Positions 24,600-36,524 of a stretch of 64,000 bases of DNA are shown piece by piece; positions within the stretch are counted from its first letter, which is position 1; each line of letters opens with the position of its first letter. Origin of the DNA: Megachile rotundata (lineage: Eukaryota > Arthropoda > Insecta > Hymenoptera > Megachilidae); contig NW_027473351.1 of assembly GCF_050947335.1 (NCBI RefSeq), forward strand, positions 310,001-374,000, in the 5' to 3' direction. The notes beneath the pieces were generated by a model. The model was not told the origin of the DNA and did no database searches. It was given only the letters and a program-made list of their open reading frames with translations. The position numbers were made by a program, and so were the translations under genes.

Positions 24600-26620
24600 A
24601 TTTGAATTGTATGATTGCGATTGTATCATTGTTTGTGTATGATTGTGATTGTATGATTGTGATTGTATGATTGTGATTGTATGATTGTGATTGTATGATT
24701 GTGATTGCATGATTGTGATTCAATGATTGTGATTGTATGATTGTGATTGTACGATTGTGATTGTATGATTGCGATAGTATGATTGTGATTGTATGATTGT
24801 GACTGTATGATTGTGATTGTATGATTGTGATTGTATGATTGTGATTGTATGATTGTTTTTGTATGATTGTGATTGTATAGTAGTAATTGTATGATTGTCA
24901 TCGTATGATTGTGATTGTATGATTGCTTTTGTATGATTGTGATTGTATAGTAGTAATTGTATGATTGTCTTCGTATGATTGTGATCGTATGATAGTGATT
25001 GTATGATTGTGATTGTATGATTGTGATTGTATGATTGTGATTGTATGATTGTGATTGTATCATTGTTTTTGTATGATTGTGATTGTATGATTGCGATTGT
25101 GTAATTGTGATTGTATGATTGTGATTGTATGATTGTTATTGTATGATTGGGATGGTATGATTGTGATTGTATGATTGTGATTGTATGATTGTGATTGTAT
25201 GATTGGGATGGTATGATTGTGATTGTATGATCGAAATTGCATGATTGTGATTGTATGATTGTGATCGTATGCTTGTGATTATATGATTGTGATTGTATGA
25301 TTGCAATAGTATGATTGTGATTGTATGATTGTGATTGTATGATTGTGTTTGTATGATTGCGATTGTATGATTTTGATTGTATGATTGTGATTGCATGATT
25401 GTGATTGTATGATTGTGATTGTATGATTTTGATTGTATGATTGTGATTTGTATGATTGCGATTGTATGATTGAGATTGTATGATTGTGATTGTATTATTG
25501 TGATTGTATGATTGTGATTGTATGATTGTGATTGTATGATTGTGATTGTATGATTGTGATTGCATGATTGTGATTGTATGACTGTGATTGTATGATTGTG
25601 ATTGTATGATTGTGATTGTATGATTGTGTTTGTATGATTGCTATTGTATGATTGTGATTGTATGATTGTGATTGCATGATTGTGATTGTATGATTGTGAT
25701 TGTATGATTTTGATTGTATGATTGTGATTTGTATGATTGCGATTGTATGATTGAGATTGTATGATTGTGATTGTATTATTGTGATTGTATGATTGTGATT
25801 GTATGATTGTGATTGTATGATTGTGAATGTATGATTGTGATTGTATGATTGTGATTGTATGATTGTGATTGTATGATTGTTTTTGTATGATTGTGATTGT
25901 ATAGTAGTAATTGTATGATTGTCATCGTATGATTGTGATTGTATGATTGCTTTTGTATGATTGTGATTGTATAGTAGTAATTGTATGATTGTCTTCGTAT
26001 GATTGTGATCGTATGATAGTGATTGTATGATTGTGATTGTATGATTGTGATTGTATGATTGTGATTGTATGATTGTGATTGTATCATTGTTTTTGTATGA
26101 TTGTGATTGTATGATTGCGATTGTGTAATTGTGATTGTATGATTGTGATTGTATGATTGGGATGGTATGATTGGGATGGTATGATTGTGATTGTATGATT
26201 GTGATTGTATGATTGTGATTGTATGATTGGGATGGTATGATTGTGATTGTATGATCGAAATTGCATGATTGTGATTGTATGATTGTGATCATATGCTTGT
26301 GATTATATGATTGTGATTGTATGATTGCAATAGTATGATTGTGATTGTATGATTGTGATCGTATGATTGTGATTGTATGATTGTGTTTGTATGATTGCGA
26401 TTGTATGATTTTGATTGTATGATTGTGATTGCATGATTGTGATTGTATGATTGTGATTGTATGATTTTGATTGTATGATTGTGATTTGTATGATTGCGAT
26501 TGTATGATTGAGATTGTATGATTGTGATTGTATTATTGTGATTGTATGATTGTGATTGTATGATTGTGATTGTATGATTGTGATTGTATGATTGTGATTG
26601 CATGATTGTGATTGAATGAT
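24600..26620. repeat. HOR-B partial copy C
   Basis: Third, shorter copy. It starts with the gatttgaattgtat and cattgtttgtgtat units also seen at 16.86 kb and has gattcaatg at 24,717. It then skips about 0.4 kb relative to copy A. It contains 15-bp units at 25,439, 25,720 and 26,477. The 1,024-bp offset between similar stretches at 25,060 and 26,084 (73 units plus 2) reflects two of them. Confidence 0.75.
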
Positions 26621-27879
26621 TGTGATTGTATGATTGTTTTTGTATGATTGTGATTGTATAGTAGTAATTGTATGATTGTCATCGTATGATTGTGATTGTA
26701 TGATTGCTTTTGTATGATTGTGATTGTATAGTAGTAATTGTATGATTGTCTTCGTATGATTGTGATCGTATGATTGTGATTGTATGATTGTGATTGTATA
26801 GTAGTAATTGTATGATTGTCTTCGTATGATTGTGATCGTATGATTGTGATTGTATGATTGTGATTGTATGATTGTGATTGTATGATTGTGATTGTATGAT
26901 TGTGATTGTATGATTGTGATTCAATGATTGTGATTGTATTATTGTGATTGTGTGATTGTGATTGTACGATTGTGATTGTATGATTGCGATAGTATGATTG
27001 TGATTGTATGATTGTGATTGTATGATTGTGATTGTATGATTGTGATTGTATGATTGTGATTGTATGATTGTGATTGTATGATTGTGATTGTATGATTGTG
27101 ATTGCATGATTGTGATTGTATGATTGTGATTGTATGATTGAGATTGTATGATTGTGATTGTATTATTGTGATTGTATGATTGTGATTGTATGATTGTGAT
27201 TGTATGATTGTGAATGTATGATTGTGATTGTATGATTGTGAATGTGTGATTGTGATTGTATGATTGTTTTTGTATGATTGTGATTGTATAGTAGTAATTG
27301 TATGATTGTCATCGTATGATTGTGTTTGTATGATTGTTTTTGTATGATTGTGATTGTATAGCAGTAATTGTATGATTGTCTTCGTATGATTGTGATCGTA
27401 TGATTGTGATTGTATGATTGTGATTGTATGATTGTGATTGTAAGATGTCGTGTGTATGATTGAGATTGTGTGATTGTGATTGTATGACTGTGATTGTATG
27501 ATTGTGATTGTATGATTGTGATTGTATGATTGTGATTGTATGATTGTGATTGTATGATTGTGAATGTATGATTGTGATTGTATGATTGTGATTGTATGAC
27601 TGTGATTGTATGATTGTTTTTGTATGATTGTGATTGTATAGTAGTAATTGTATGATTGCCTTCGTATGATTGTGATCGTATGATTATGATTGTATGATTG
27701 TGATTGTATGATTGTGATTGTATGATTGTGATTGTATGATTGTGATTGTATCATTGTTTTTGTATGATTGTGATTGTATGATTGCGATTATGTGATTGTG
27801 ATTGTACGATTGGGATGGTATGATTGTGATTGTATGATTGTGATTGTATGATTGTGATTGCATGATTGTGATTGTATGA

Positions 27880-28285
27880 TTGTGATTGTATCATTGTTTT
27901 TGTATGATTGTGATTGTATGATTGCGATTGTGTGATTGTGATTGTATGATTGTGATTGTATGATTGTGATTGTATGATTGAGATTGTATAATTGTGATTG
28001 TATTATTGTGATTGTATGATTGTGATTGTATGACTGTGATTGTATGATTGTTTTTGTATGATTGTGATTGTATAGTAGTAATTGTAAGATTGTCTTCGTA
28101 TGATTGTGATCGTATGATTGTGATTGTATGATTGTGATTGTATGATTGTGATTGTATGATTGTGATTGTATCATCGTTTTTGTATGATTGTGATTGTATG
28201 ATTGTGATTGTGTGATTGTGATTGTATGATTGGGATGGTATGATTGTGATTGTATGATTGTGATTGTATGATTGTGATTGTATGA
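27880..28285. repeat. 406-bp tandem duplication, left copy
   Basis: A 29-unit segment carrying two rare changes, gtaagattgtcttcg near 28,084 and gtatcatcgtttttg near 28,169. Both recur exactly 406 bp downstream. Confidence 0.88.
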
Positions 28286-28691
28286 TTGTGATTGTATCAT
28301 TGTTTTTGTATGATTGTGATTGTATGATTGCGATTGTGTGATTGTGATTGTATGATTGTGATTGTATGATTGTGATTGTATGATTGAGATTGTATGATTG
28401 TGATTGTATTATTGTGATTGTATGATTGTGATTGTATGACTGTGATTGTATGATTGTTTTTGTATGATTGTGATTGTATAGTAGTAATTGTAAGATTGTC
28501 TTCGTATGATTGTGATCGTATGATTGTGATTGTATGATTGTGATTGTATGATTGTGATTGTATGATTGTGATTGTATCATCGTTTTTGTATGATTGTGAT
28601 TGTATGATTGCGATTGTGTGATTGTGATTGTATGATTGGGATGGTATGATTGTGATTGTATGATTGTGATTGTATGATTGTGATTGCATGA
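28286..28691. repeat. 406-bp tandem duplication, right copy
   Basis: Repeats the left copy with the rare gtaagattg (28,490) and tatcatcg (28,576) changes. One visible difference is gcgattgtgtg here against gtgattgtgtg at about 28,201. Confidence 0.88.
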
Positions 28692-30820
28692 TTGTGATTG
28701 TATGATTGTGATTGTATGATTGTGATTGTATGATTGTGATTGCATGATTGTGTTTGAATGATTGTGATTGTATGATTGTGATTGTACGATTGTGATTGTA
28801 TGATGGCGATAGTATGATTGTGATTGTATGATTGTGTTTGTATGATTGTGATTGTATGATTGTGATTATATGATTGTGATTGTATGATTGCGATTGTATG
28901 ATTGAGATTGTATGATTGTGATTGTATTATTGTGATTGTATGATTGTGATTGTATGATTGTGATTGTATGATTGTGAATGTATGATTGTGATTGTATGAT
29001 TGTGATTGTATGATTGTGATTGTATGATTGTTTTTGTATGATTGTGATTGTATAGTAGTAATTGTATGATTGTCATCGTATGATTGTGATTGTATGATTG
29101 CTTTTGTATGATTGTGATTGTATAGTAGTAATTGTATGATTGTCTTCGTATGATTTTGATCGTATGATTGTGATTGTATGATTGTGATTGTATGATTGTG
29201 ATTGTATGATTGTGATTGTATCATTGTGATTGTTTGATTGTGATCATATGATTGTGATTGTATGATTGTGATTGTATGATTGTGAATGTATGATTGTGAT
29301 TGTATGATTGTGATTGTATGATTGTGATTGTATGATTGTTTTTGTGTGATTGTGATTGTATAGTAGTAATTGTAGGATTGTCATCGTATGATTGTGATTG
29401 TATGATTGTTTTTGTATGATTGTGATTGTATAGTAGTAATTGTATGATTGTCTTGATATGATTGTGGTTGTATGATTGTGATTGTATCATTGCGATAGTA
29501 TGATTGTGATTGTATGATTGTGATTGTATGATTGTGATTGTATGATTGCGATAGTGTGATTGGGATTGTGTGATTGTGATTGTATGATTGTGAATGTATG
29601 ATTGAGATTGCATGATCGTGATTGTATTATTGTGATTGTATGATTGTGATTGTATGATTGTGATTGTATGATTGTGATTGTATGATTGTGAATGTATGAC
29701 TGTGATTGTATGATTGTGAATGTGTGATTGTGATTGTATGATTGTTTTTGTATGATTGTGATTGTATAGTAGTAATTGTATGATTGTCATCGTATGATTG
29801 TGTTTATATGATTGTTTTTGTATGATTGTGATTGTATAGTAGTAATTGTATGATTGTCTTCGTATGATTGTGATCGTATGATTGTGATTGTGTGATTGTG
29901 ATTTCATGATTGTGATTGTATCATTGTTTTTGTATGATTGTGATTGTATGATTGCGATTGTGTGATTGTGATTGTATGATTGTGATTGTATGATTGTGAT
30001 TGTATGATTGGGATGGTATGATTGTGATTGTATGATTGTGATTGTATGATTGTGATTGTATGATTGTGATTGTATGATTGTGATTGTATGATTGTGATTG
30101 TATGATTGTGATTGTATGATTGTGATTGTATGATTGCGATTGTATGATTGAGATTGTATGATTGTGATTGTATTATTGTGATTGTATGATTGTGATTGTA
30201 TGATTGTGATTGTATGATTGTGAATGTATGATTGTGATTGTATGATTGTGATTGTATGATTGTTTTTGTGCGATTGTGATTGTATAGTAGTAATTGTAGG
30301 ATTGTCATCGTATGATTGTGATTGTATGATTGTTTTTGTATGTTTGTGATTGTATAGTAGTAATTGTATGATTGTGATTGTATGATTGTGGTTGTATGAT
30401 TGTTTTTGTATGATTGTAATTGTATAGTAGTAATTGTATGATTGTGATTGTATGATTGTGATTGTATGATTGTGATTGTATGATTGTGATTGTATGATTG
30501 TGATTGTATGATTGTGATTGTATGATTGTGATTGTATGATTGTGATTGTATGATTGTGATTGTATGATTGTGATTGTATGATTGTGATTGTATCATTGTG
30601 ATTGTTTGATTGTGATTGTATGACTGTGATTGTATGATTGTTTTTGTATGATTGTGATTGTATAGTAGTAATTGTATGATTGTCTTCGTATGATTGTGAT
30701 CGTATGATTGTGATTGTATGATTGTGATTGTATGATTGCGATTGTATGATTGTGATTGTATCATTGTTTTTGTATGATTGTGATTGTATGATTGCGATTG
30801 TGTGATTGTGATTGTATGAT

Positions 30821-31475
30821 TGGGATGGTATGATTGTGATTGTATGATTGTGATTGTATGATTGTGATTGCATGATTGTGATTGTATGATTGTGATTGTA
30901 TGATTGCGATTGTATGATTGTGATTGCATGATTGTGATTGAATGACTGTGATTGTATGATTGTGATTGCATGATTGTGATTGTATGATTGCGATAGTATG
31001 ATTGTGATTGTATGATTGTGTTTGTATGATTGTGATTGTATGATTGTGATTGTATGATTGTGATTGTATGATTGCGATTGTATGATTGTGATTGTATGAT
31101 TGTGATTGTATTATTGTGATTGTATGATTGTGATTGTATGATTGTGATTGTATGATTGTGAATGTATGATTGTGATTGTATGATTGTGATTGTATGATTG
31201 TTTTTGTGTGATTGTGATTGTATAGTAGTAATTGTAGGATTGTCATCGTATGATTGTGATTGTATGATTGTTTTTGTATGATTGTGATTGTATAGTAGTA
31301 ATTGTATGATTGTGATTGTATGATTGTGATTGTATGATTGTGATTGTATGATTGTGATTGTATGATTGTGATTGTATGATTGTGATTGTATGATTGTGAT
31401 TGTATGATTGTGATTGTATGATTGTGATTGTATGATTGTGATTGTATGATTGTGATTGTATGATTGTGATTGTAT
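30821..31475. repeat. 2,100-bp-spaced internal repeat of HOR-C, left
   Basis: The stretch from tgggatgg (30,821) through the run of 12 perfect units ending at 31,475 recurs 2,100 bp (150 units) later from 32,921. The homology ends where this copy has gtatcattg and the other has gtattattg. Confidence 0.82.
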
Positions 31476-32049
31476 CATTGTGATTGTTTGATTGTGATCA
31501 TATGATTGTGATTGTATGATTGTGATTGTATGATTGTGATTGTATGATTGTGATTGTATGATTGTGATTGTATGATTGTGATTGTATGATTGTTTTTGTG
31601 TGATTGTGATTGTATAGTAGTAATTGTAGGATTGTCATCGTATGATTGTGATTGTATGATTGTTTTTGTATGATTGTGATTGTATAGTAGTAATTGTATG
31701 ATTGTGATTGCATGATTGTGATTGTATGATTGCGATAGTATGATTGTGATTGTATGATTGTGTTTGTATGATTGTGATTGTATGATTGTGATTGTATGAT
31801 TGTGATTGTATGATTGCGATTGTATGATTGTGATTGTATGATTGTGATTGTATTATTGTGATTGTATGATTGTGATTGTATGATTGTGATTGTATGATTG
31901 TGAATGTATGATTGTGATTGTATGATTGTGATTGTATGATTGTTTTTGTGTGATTGTGATTGTATAGTAGTAATTGTAGGATTGTCATCGTATGATTGTG
32001 ATTGTATGATTGTTTTTGTATGATTGTGATTGTATAGTAGTAATTGTAT

Positions 32050-32245
32050 GATTGTGATTGTATGATTGTGATTGTATGATTGTGATTGTATGATTGTGAT
32101 TGTATGATTGTGATTGTATGATTGTGATTGTATGATTGTGATTGTATGATTGTGATTGTATGATTGTGATTGTATGATTGTGATTGTATGATTGTGATTG
32201 TATGATTGTGATTGTATGATTGTGATTGTATGATTGTGATTGTAT
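32050..32245. repeat. Perfect run of 14 units in HOR-C copy 1
   Basis: Fourteen identical units lie between agtagtaattgtat and cattgtgattgttt. The same slot has 16 units in copy 2 (35,970-36,193). Comparable slots hold 11 (30,440) and 12 (31,308). Confidence 0.9.
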
Positions 32246-32920
32246 CATTGTGATTGTTTGATTGTGATCATATGATTGTGATTGTATGATTGTGATTGTA
32301 TGATTGTGATTGTATGATTGTGATTGTATGATTGTGATTGTATGATTGTTTTTGTGTGATTGTGATTGTATAGTAGTAATTGTAGGATTGTCATCGTATG
32401 ATTGTGATTGTATGATTGTTTTTGTATGATTGTGATTGTATAGTAGTAATTGTATGATTGTGATTGTATGATTGTGATTGTATGATTGTGATTGTATGAT
32501 TGTGATTGTATGATTGTGATTGTATGATTGTGATTGTATGATTGTGATTGTATCATTGTGATTGTTTGATTGTGATTGTATGATTGTGATTGTATGATTG
32601 TGATTGTATCATTGTGATTGTTTGATTGTGATCATATGATTGTGATTGTATGATTGTGATTGTATGATTGTGATTGTATGATTGTGAATGTATGATTGTG
32701 ATTGTATGATTGTTTTTGTGTGATTGTGATTGTATAGTAGTAGTTGTAGGATTGTCATCGTATGATTGTGATTGTATGATTGTTTTTGTATGATTGTGAT
32801 TGTATAGTAGTAATTGTATGATTGTCTTCGTATGATTGTGGTTGTATGATTGTGATTGTATCATTGCGATAGTATGATTGTGATTGTATGATTGTGATTG
32901 TATGATTGTGATTGTATGAT

Positions 32921-33558
32921 TGGGATGGTATGATTGTGATTGTATGATTGTGATTGTATGATTGTGATTGCATGATTGTGATTGTATGATTGTGATTGTA
33001 TGATTGCGATTGTATGATTGTGATTGCATGATTGTGATTGAATGACTGTGATTGTATGATTGTGATTGCATGATTGTGATTGTATGATTGCGATAGTATG
33101 ATTGTGATTGTATGATTGTGTTTGTATGATTGTGATTGTATGATTGTGATTGTATGATTGTGATTGTATGATTGCGATTGTATGATTGTGATTGTATGAT
33201 TGTGATTGTATTATTGTGATTGTATGATTGTGATTGTATGATTGTGATTGTATGATTGTGAATGTATGATTGTGATTGTATGATTGTGATTGTATGATTG
33301 TTTTTGTGTGATTGTGATTGTATAGTAGTAATTGTAGGATTGTCATCGTATGATTGTGATTGTATGATTGTTTTTGTATGATTGTGATTGTATAGTAGTA
33401 ATTGTATGATTGTGATTGTATGATTGTGATTGTATGATTGTGATTGTATGATTGTGATTGTATGATTGTGATTGTATGATTGTGATTGTATGATTGTGAT
33501 TGTATGATTGTGATTGTATGATTGTGATTGTATGATTGTGATTGTATGATTGTGATTG
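32921..33558. repeat. 2,100-bp-spaced internal repeat of HOR-C, right
   Basis: Matches 30,821-31,475 in variant order, including gaatgactg and gcgatagtatg. It joins straight into HOR-C copy 2 at about 33,559. Confidence 0.82.
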
Positions 33559-35969
33559 TATTATTGTGATTGTATGATTGTGATTGTATGATTGTGATTG
33601 TATGATTGTGATTGTATGATTGTGAATGTATGACTGTGATTGTATGATTGTGAATGTGTGATTGTGATTGTATGATTGTTTTTGTATGATTGTGATTGTA
33701 TAGTAGTAATTGTATGATTGTCATCGTATGATTGTGTTTATATGATTGTTTTTGTATGATTGTGATTGTATAGTAGTAATTGTATGATTGTCTTCGTATG
33801 ATTGTGATCGTATGATTGTGATTGTGTGATTGTGATTTCATGATTGTGATTGTATCATTGTTTTTGTATGATTGTGATTGTATGATTGCGATTGTGTGAT
33901 TGTGATTGTATGATTGTGATTGTATGATTGTGATTGTATGATTGGGATGGTATGATTGTGATTGTATGATTGTGATTGTATGATTGTGATTGTATGATTG
34001 TGATTGTATGATTGTGATTGTATGATTGTGATTGTATGATTGTGATTGTATGATTGTGATTGTATGATTGCGATTGTATGATTGAGATTGTATGATTGTG
34101 ATTGTATTATTGTGATTGTATGATTGTGATTGTATGATTGTGATTGTATGATTGTGAATGTATGATTGTGATTGTATGATTGTGATTGTATGATTGTTTT
34201 TGTGCGATTGTGATTGTATAGTAGTAATTGTAGGATTGTCATCGTATGATTGTGATTGTATGATTGTTTTTGTATGTTTGTGATTGTATAGTAGTAATTG
34301 TATGATTGTGATTGTATGATTGTGGTTGTATGATTGTTTTTGTATGATTGTAATTGTATAGTAGTAATTGTATGATTGTGATTGTATGATTGTGATTGTA
34401 TGATTGTGATTGTATGATTGTGATTGTATGATTGTGATTGTATGATTGTGATTGTATGATTGTGATTGTATGATTGTGATTGTATGATTGTGATTGTATG
34501 ATTGTGATTGTATCATTGTGATTGTTTGATTGTGATTGTATGACTGTGATTGTATGATTGTTTTTGTATGATTGTGATTGTATAGTAGTAATTGTATGAT
34601 TGTCTTCGTATGATTGTGATCGTATGATTGTGATTGTATGATTGTGATTGTATGATTGCGATTGTATGATTGTGATTGTATCATTGTTTTTGTATGATTG
34701 TGATTGTATGATTGCGATTGTGTGATTGTGATTGTATGATTGGGATGGTATGATTGTGATTGTATGATTGTGATTGTATGATTGTGATTGCATGATTGTG
34801 ATTGTATGATTGTGATTGTATGATTGCGATTGTATGATTGTGATTGCATGATTGTGATTGAATGACTGTGATTGTATGATTGTGATTGCATGATTGTGAT
34901 TGTATGATTGCGATAGTATGATTGTGATTGTATGATTGTGTTTGTATGATTGTGATTGTATGATTGTGATTGTATGATTGTGATTGTATGATTGCGATTG
35001 TATGATTGTGATTGTATGATTGTGATTGTATTATTGTGATTGTATGATTGTGATTGTATGATTGTGATTGTATGATTGTGAATGTATGATTGTGATTGTA
35101 TGATTGTGATTGTATGATTGTTTTTGTGTGATTGTGATTGTATAGTAGTAATTGTAGGATTGTCATCGTATGATTGTGATTGTATGATTGTTTTTGTATG
35201 ATTGTGATTGTATAGTAGTAATTGTATGATTGTGATTGTATGATTGTGATTGTATGATTGTGATTGTATGATTGTGATTGTATGATTGTGATTGTATGAT
35301 TGTGATTGTATGATTGTGATTGTATGATTGTGATTGTATGATTGTGATTGTATGATTGTGATTGTATGATTGTGATTGTATGATTGTGATTGTATCATTG
35401 TGATTGTTTGATTGTGATCATATGATTGTGATTGTATGATTGTGATTGTATGATTGTGATTGTATGATTGTGATTGTATGATTGTGATTGTATGATTGTG
35501 ATTGTATGATTGTTTTTGTGTGATTGTGATTGTATAGTAGTAATTGTAGGATTGTCATCGTATGATTGTGATTGTATGATTGTTTTTGTATGATTGTGAT
35601 TGTATAGTAGTAATTGTATGATTGTGATTGCATGATTGTGATTGTATGATTGCGATAGTATGATTGTGATTGTATGATTGTGTTTGTATGATTGTGATTG
35701 TATGATTGTGATTGTATGATTGTGATTGTATGATTGCGATTGTATGACTGTGATTGTATGATTGTGATTGTATTATTGTGATTGTATGATTGTGATTGTA
35801 TGATTGTGATTGTATGATTGTGAATGTATGATTGTGATTGTATGATTGTGATTGTATGATTGTTTTTGTGTGATTGTGATTGTATAGTAGTAATTGTAGG
35901 ATTGTCATCGTATGATTGTGATTGTATGATTGTTTTTGTATGATTGTGATTGTATAGTAGTAATTGTAT

Positions 35970-36193
35970 GATTGTGATTGTATGATTGTGATTGTATGAT
36001 TGTGATTGTATGATTGTGATTGTATGATTGTGATTGTATGATTGTGATTGTATGATTGTGATTGTATGATTGTGATTGTATGATTGTGATTGTATGATTG
36101 TGATTGTATGATTGTGATTGTATGATTGTGATTGTATGATTGTGATTGTATGATTGTGATTGTATGATTGTGATTGTATGATTGTGATTGTAT
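35970..36193. repeat. Perfect run of 16 units in HOR-C copy 2
   Basis: Sixteen identical canonical units in the same slot that has 14 units in copy 1. This is a two-unit expansion or contraction. Confidence 0.92.
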
Positions 36194-36277
36194 CATTGTG
36201 ATTGTTTGATTGTGATCATATGATTGTGATTGTATGATTGTGATTGTATGATTGTGATTGTATGATTGTGATTGTAT

Positions 36278-36297
36278 GATTGTGATTGTGATTGTAT
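36278..36297. other. 8-bp deletion, the only break in register outside HOR-B
   Basis: The sequence reads gattgt followed directly by gattgtgattgtat. The homologous place in HOR-C copy 1 (about 32,340-32,371) has gattgtttttgtgt before that unit, so ttttgtgt has been lost at 36,283/36,284. Unit phase changes from 4 to 10 modulo 14 here and stays at 10 to the end of the window. Confidence 0.93.
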
Positions 36298-36524
36298 AGT
36301 AGTAATTGTAGGATTGTCATCGTATGATTGTGATTGTATGATTGTTTTTGTATGATTGTGATTGTATAGTAGTAATTGTATGATTGTGATTGTATGATTG
36401 TGATTGTATGATTGTGATTGTATGATTGTGATTGTATGATTGTGATTGTATGATTGTGATTGTATGATTGTGATTGTATCATTGTGATTGTTTGATTGTG
36501 ATTGTATGATTGTGATTGTATGAT

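Larger units (their letters stand above)
17325..26491. other. Eleven 15-bp units (gattgtgatttgtat) that shift register
   Basis: One extra T makes a 15-mer at 17,325, 18,068, 18,349, 19,204, 21,445, 22,188, 22,469, 23,324, 25,439, 25,720 and 26,477. Unit phase steps from 7 through 8, 9 and so on to 4 modulo 14, one base at each site, which I checked at every position. All eleven sit in one context: a gattttgattgtat unit before, and gattgcgattgtat then gattgagattgtat after. They are therefore copies of a single insertion spread by segmental amplification. Confidence 0.95.
26620..29624. repeat. Mosaic stretch between HOR-B and HOR-C
   Basis: Variant units seen elsewhere occur in new orders. Three agtagtaattgtat units stand 70 bp apart at 26,660, 26,730 and 26,800, instead of the usual two. 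A 406-bp tandem duplication lies at 27.88-28.69 kb. No gene or unique DNA is present. Confidence 0.75.
29625..33558. repeat. HOR-C copy 1 (3,934 bp, 281 units)
   Basis: ttattg at 29,627 and tttcatg at 29,903 recur 3,934 bp downstream. The offset becomes 3,920 after a perfect-unit run that has 11 units here (30,440-30,593) and 10 in copy 2 (34,374-34,513). A 2,100-bp-spaced internal repeat (30.82-31.47 and 32.92-33.55 kb) lies inside this copy. Confidence 0.87.

Noticed and set aside
17917..26340. attgcaat palindromes in gattgcaatagtat units as C/EBP-type binding sites
   Set aside because: They are single-base variants of gattgcgatagtat carried along with HOR-B copies. Nothing in the context suggests a promoter or enhancer.
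32861..35398. 845-codon minus-strand open frame (and many other frames of 60-550 codons) as protein genes
   Set aside because: The canonical unit has no minus-strand stop in any frame, so long frames are expected. They overlap each other in different frames, give the same 14-residue repeat, end only at random variant units, and show no domain, splice or promoter signal.
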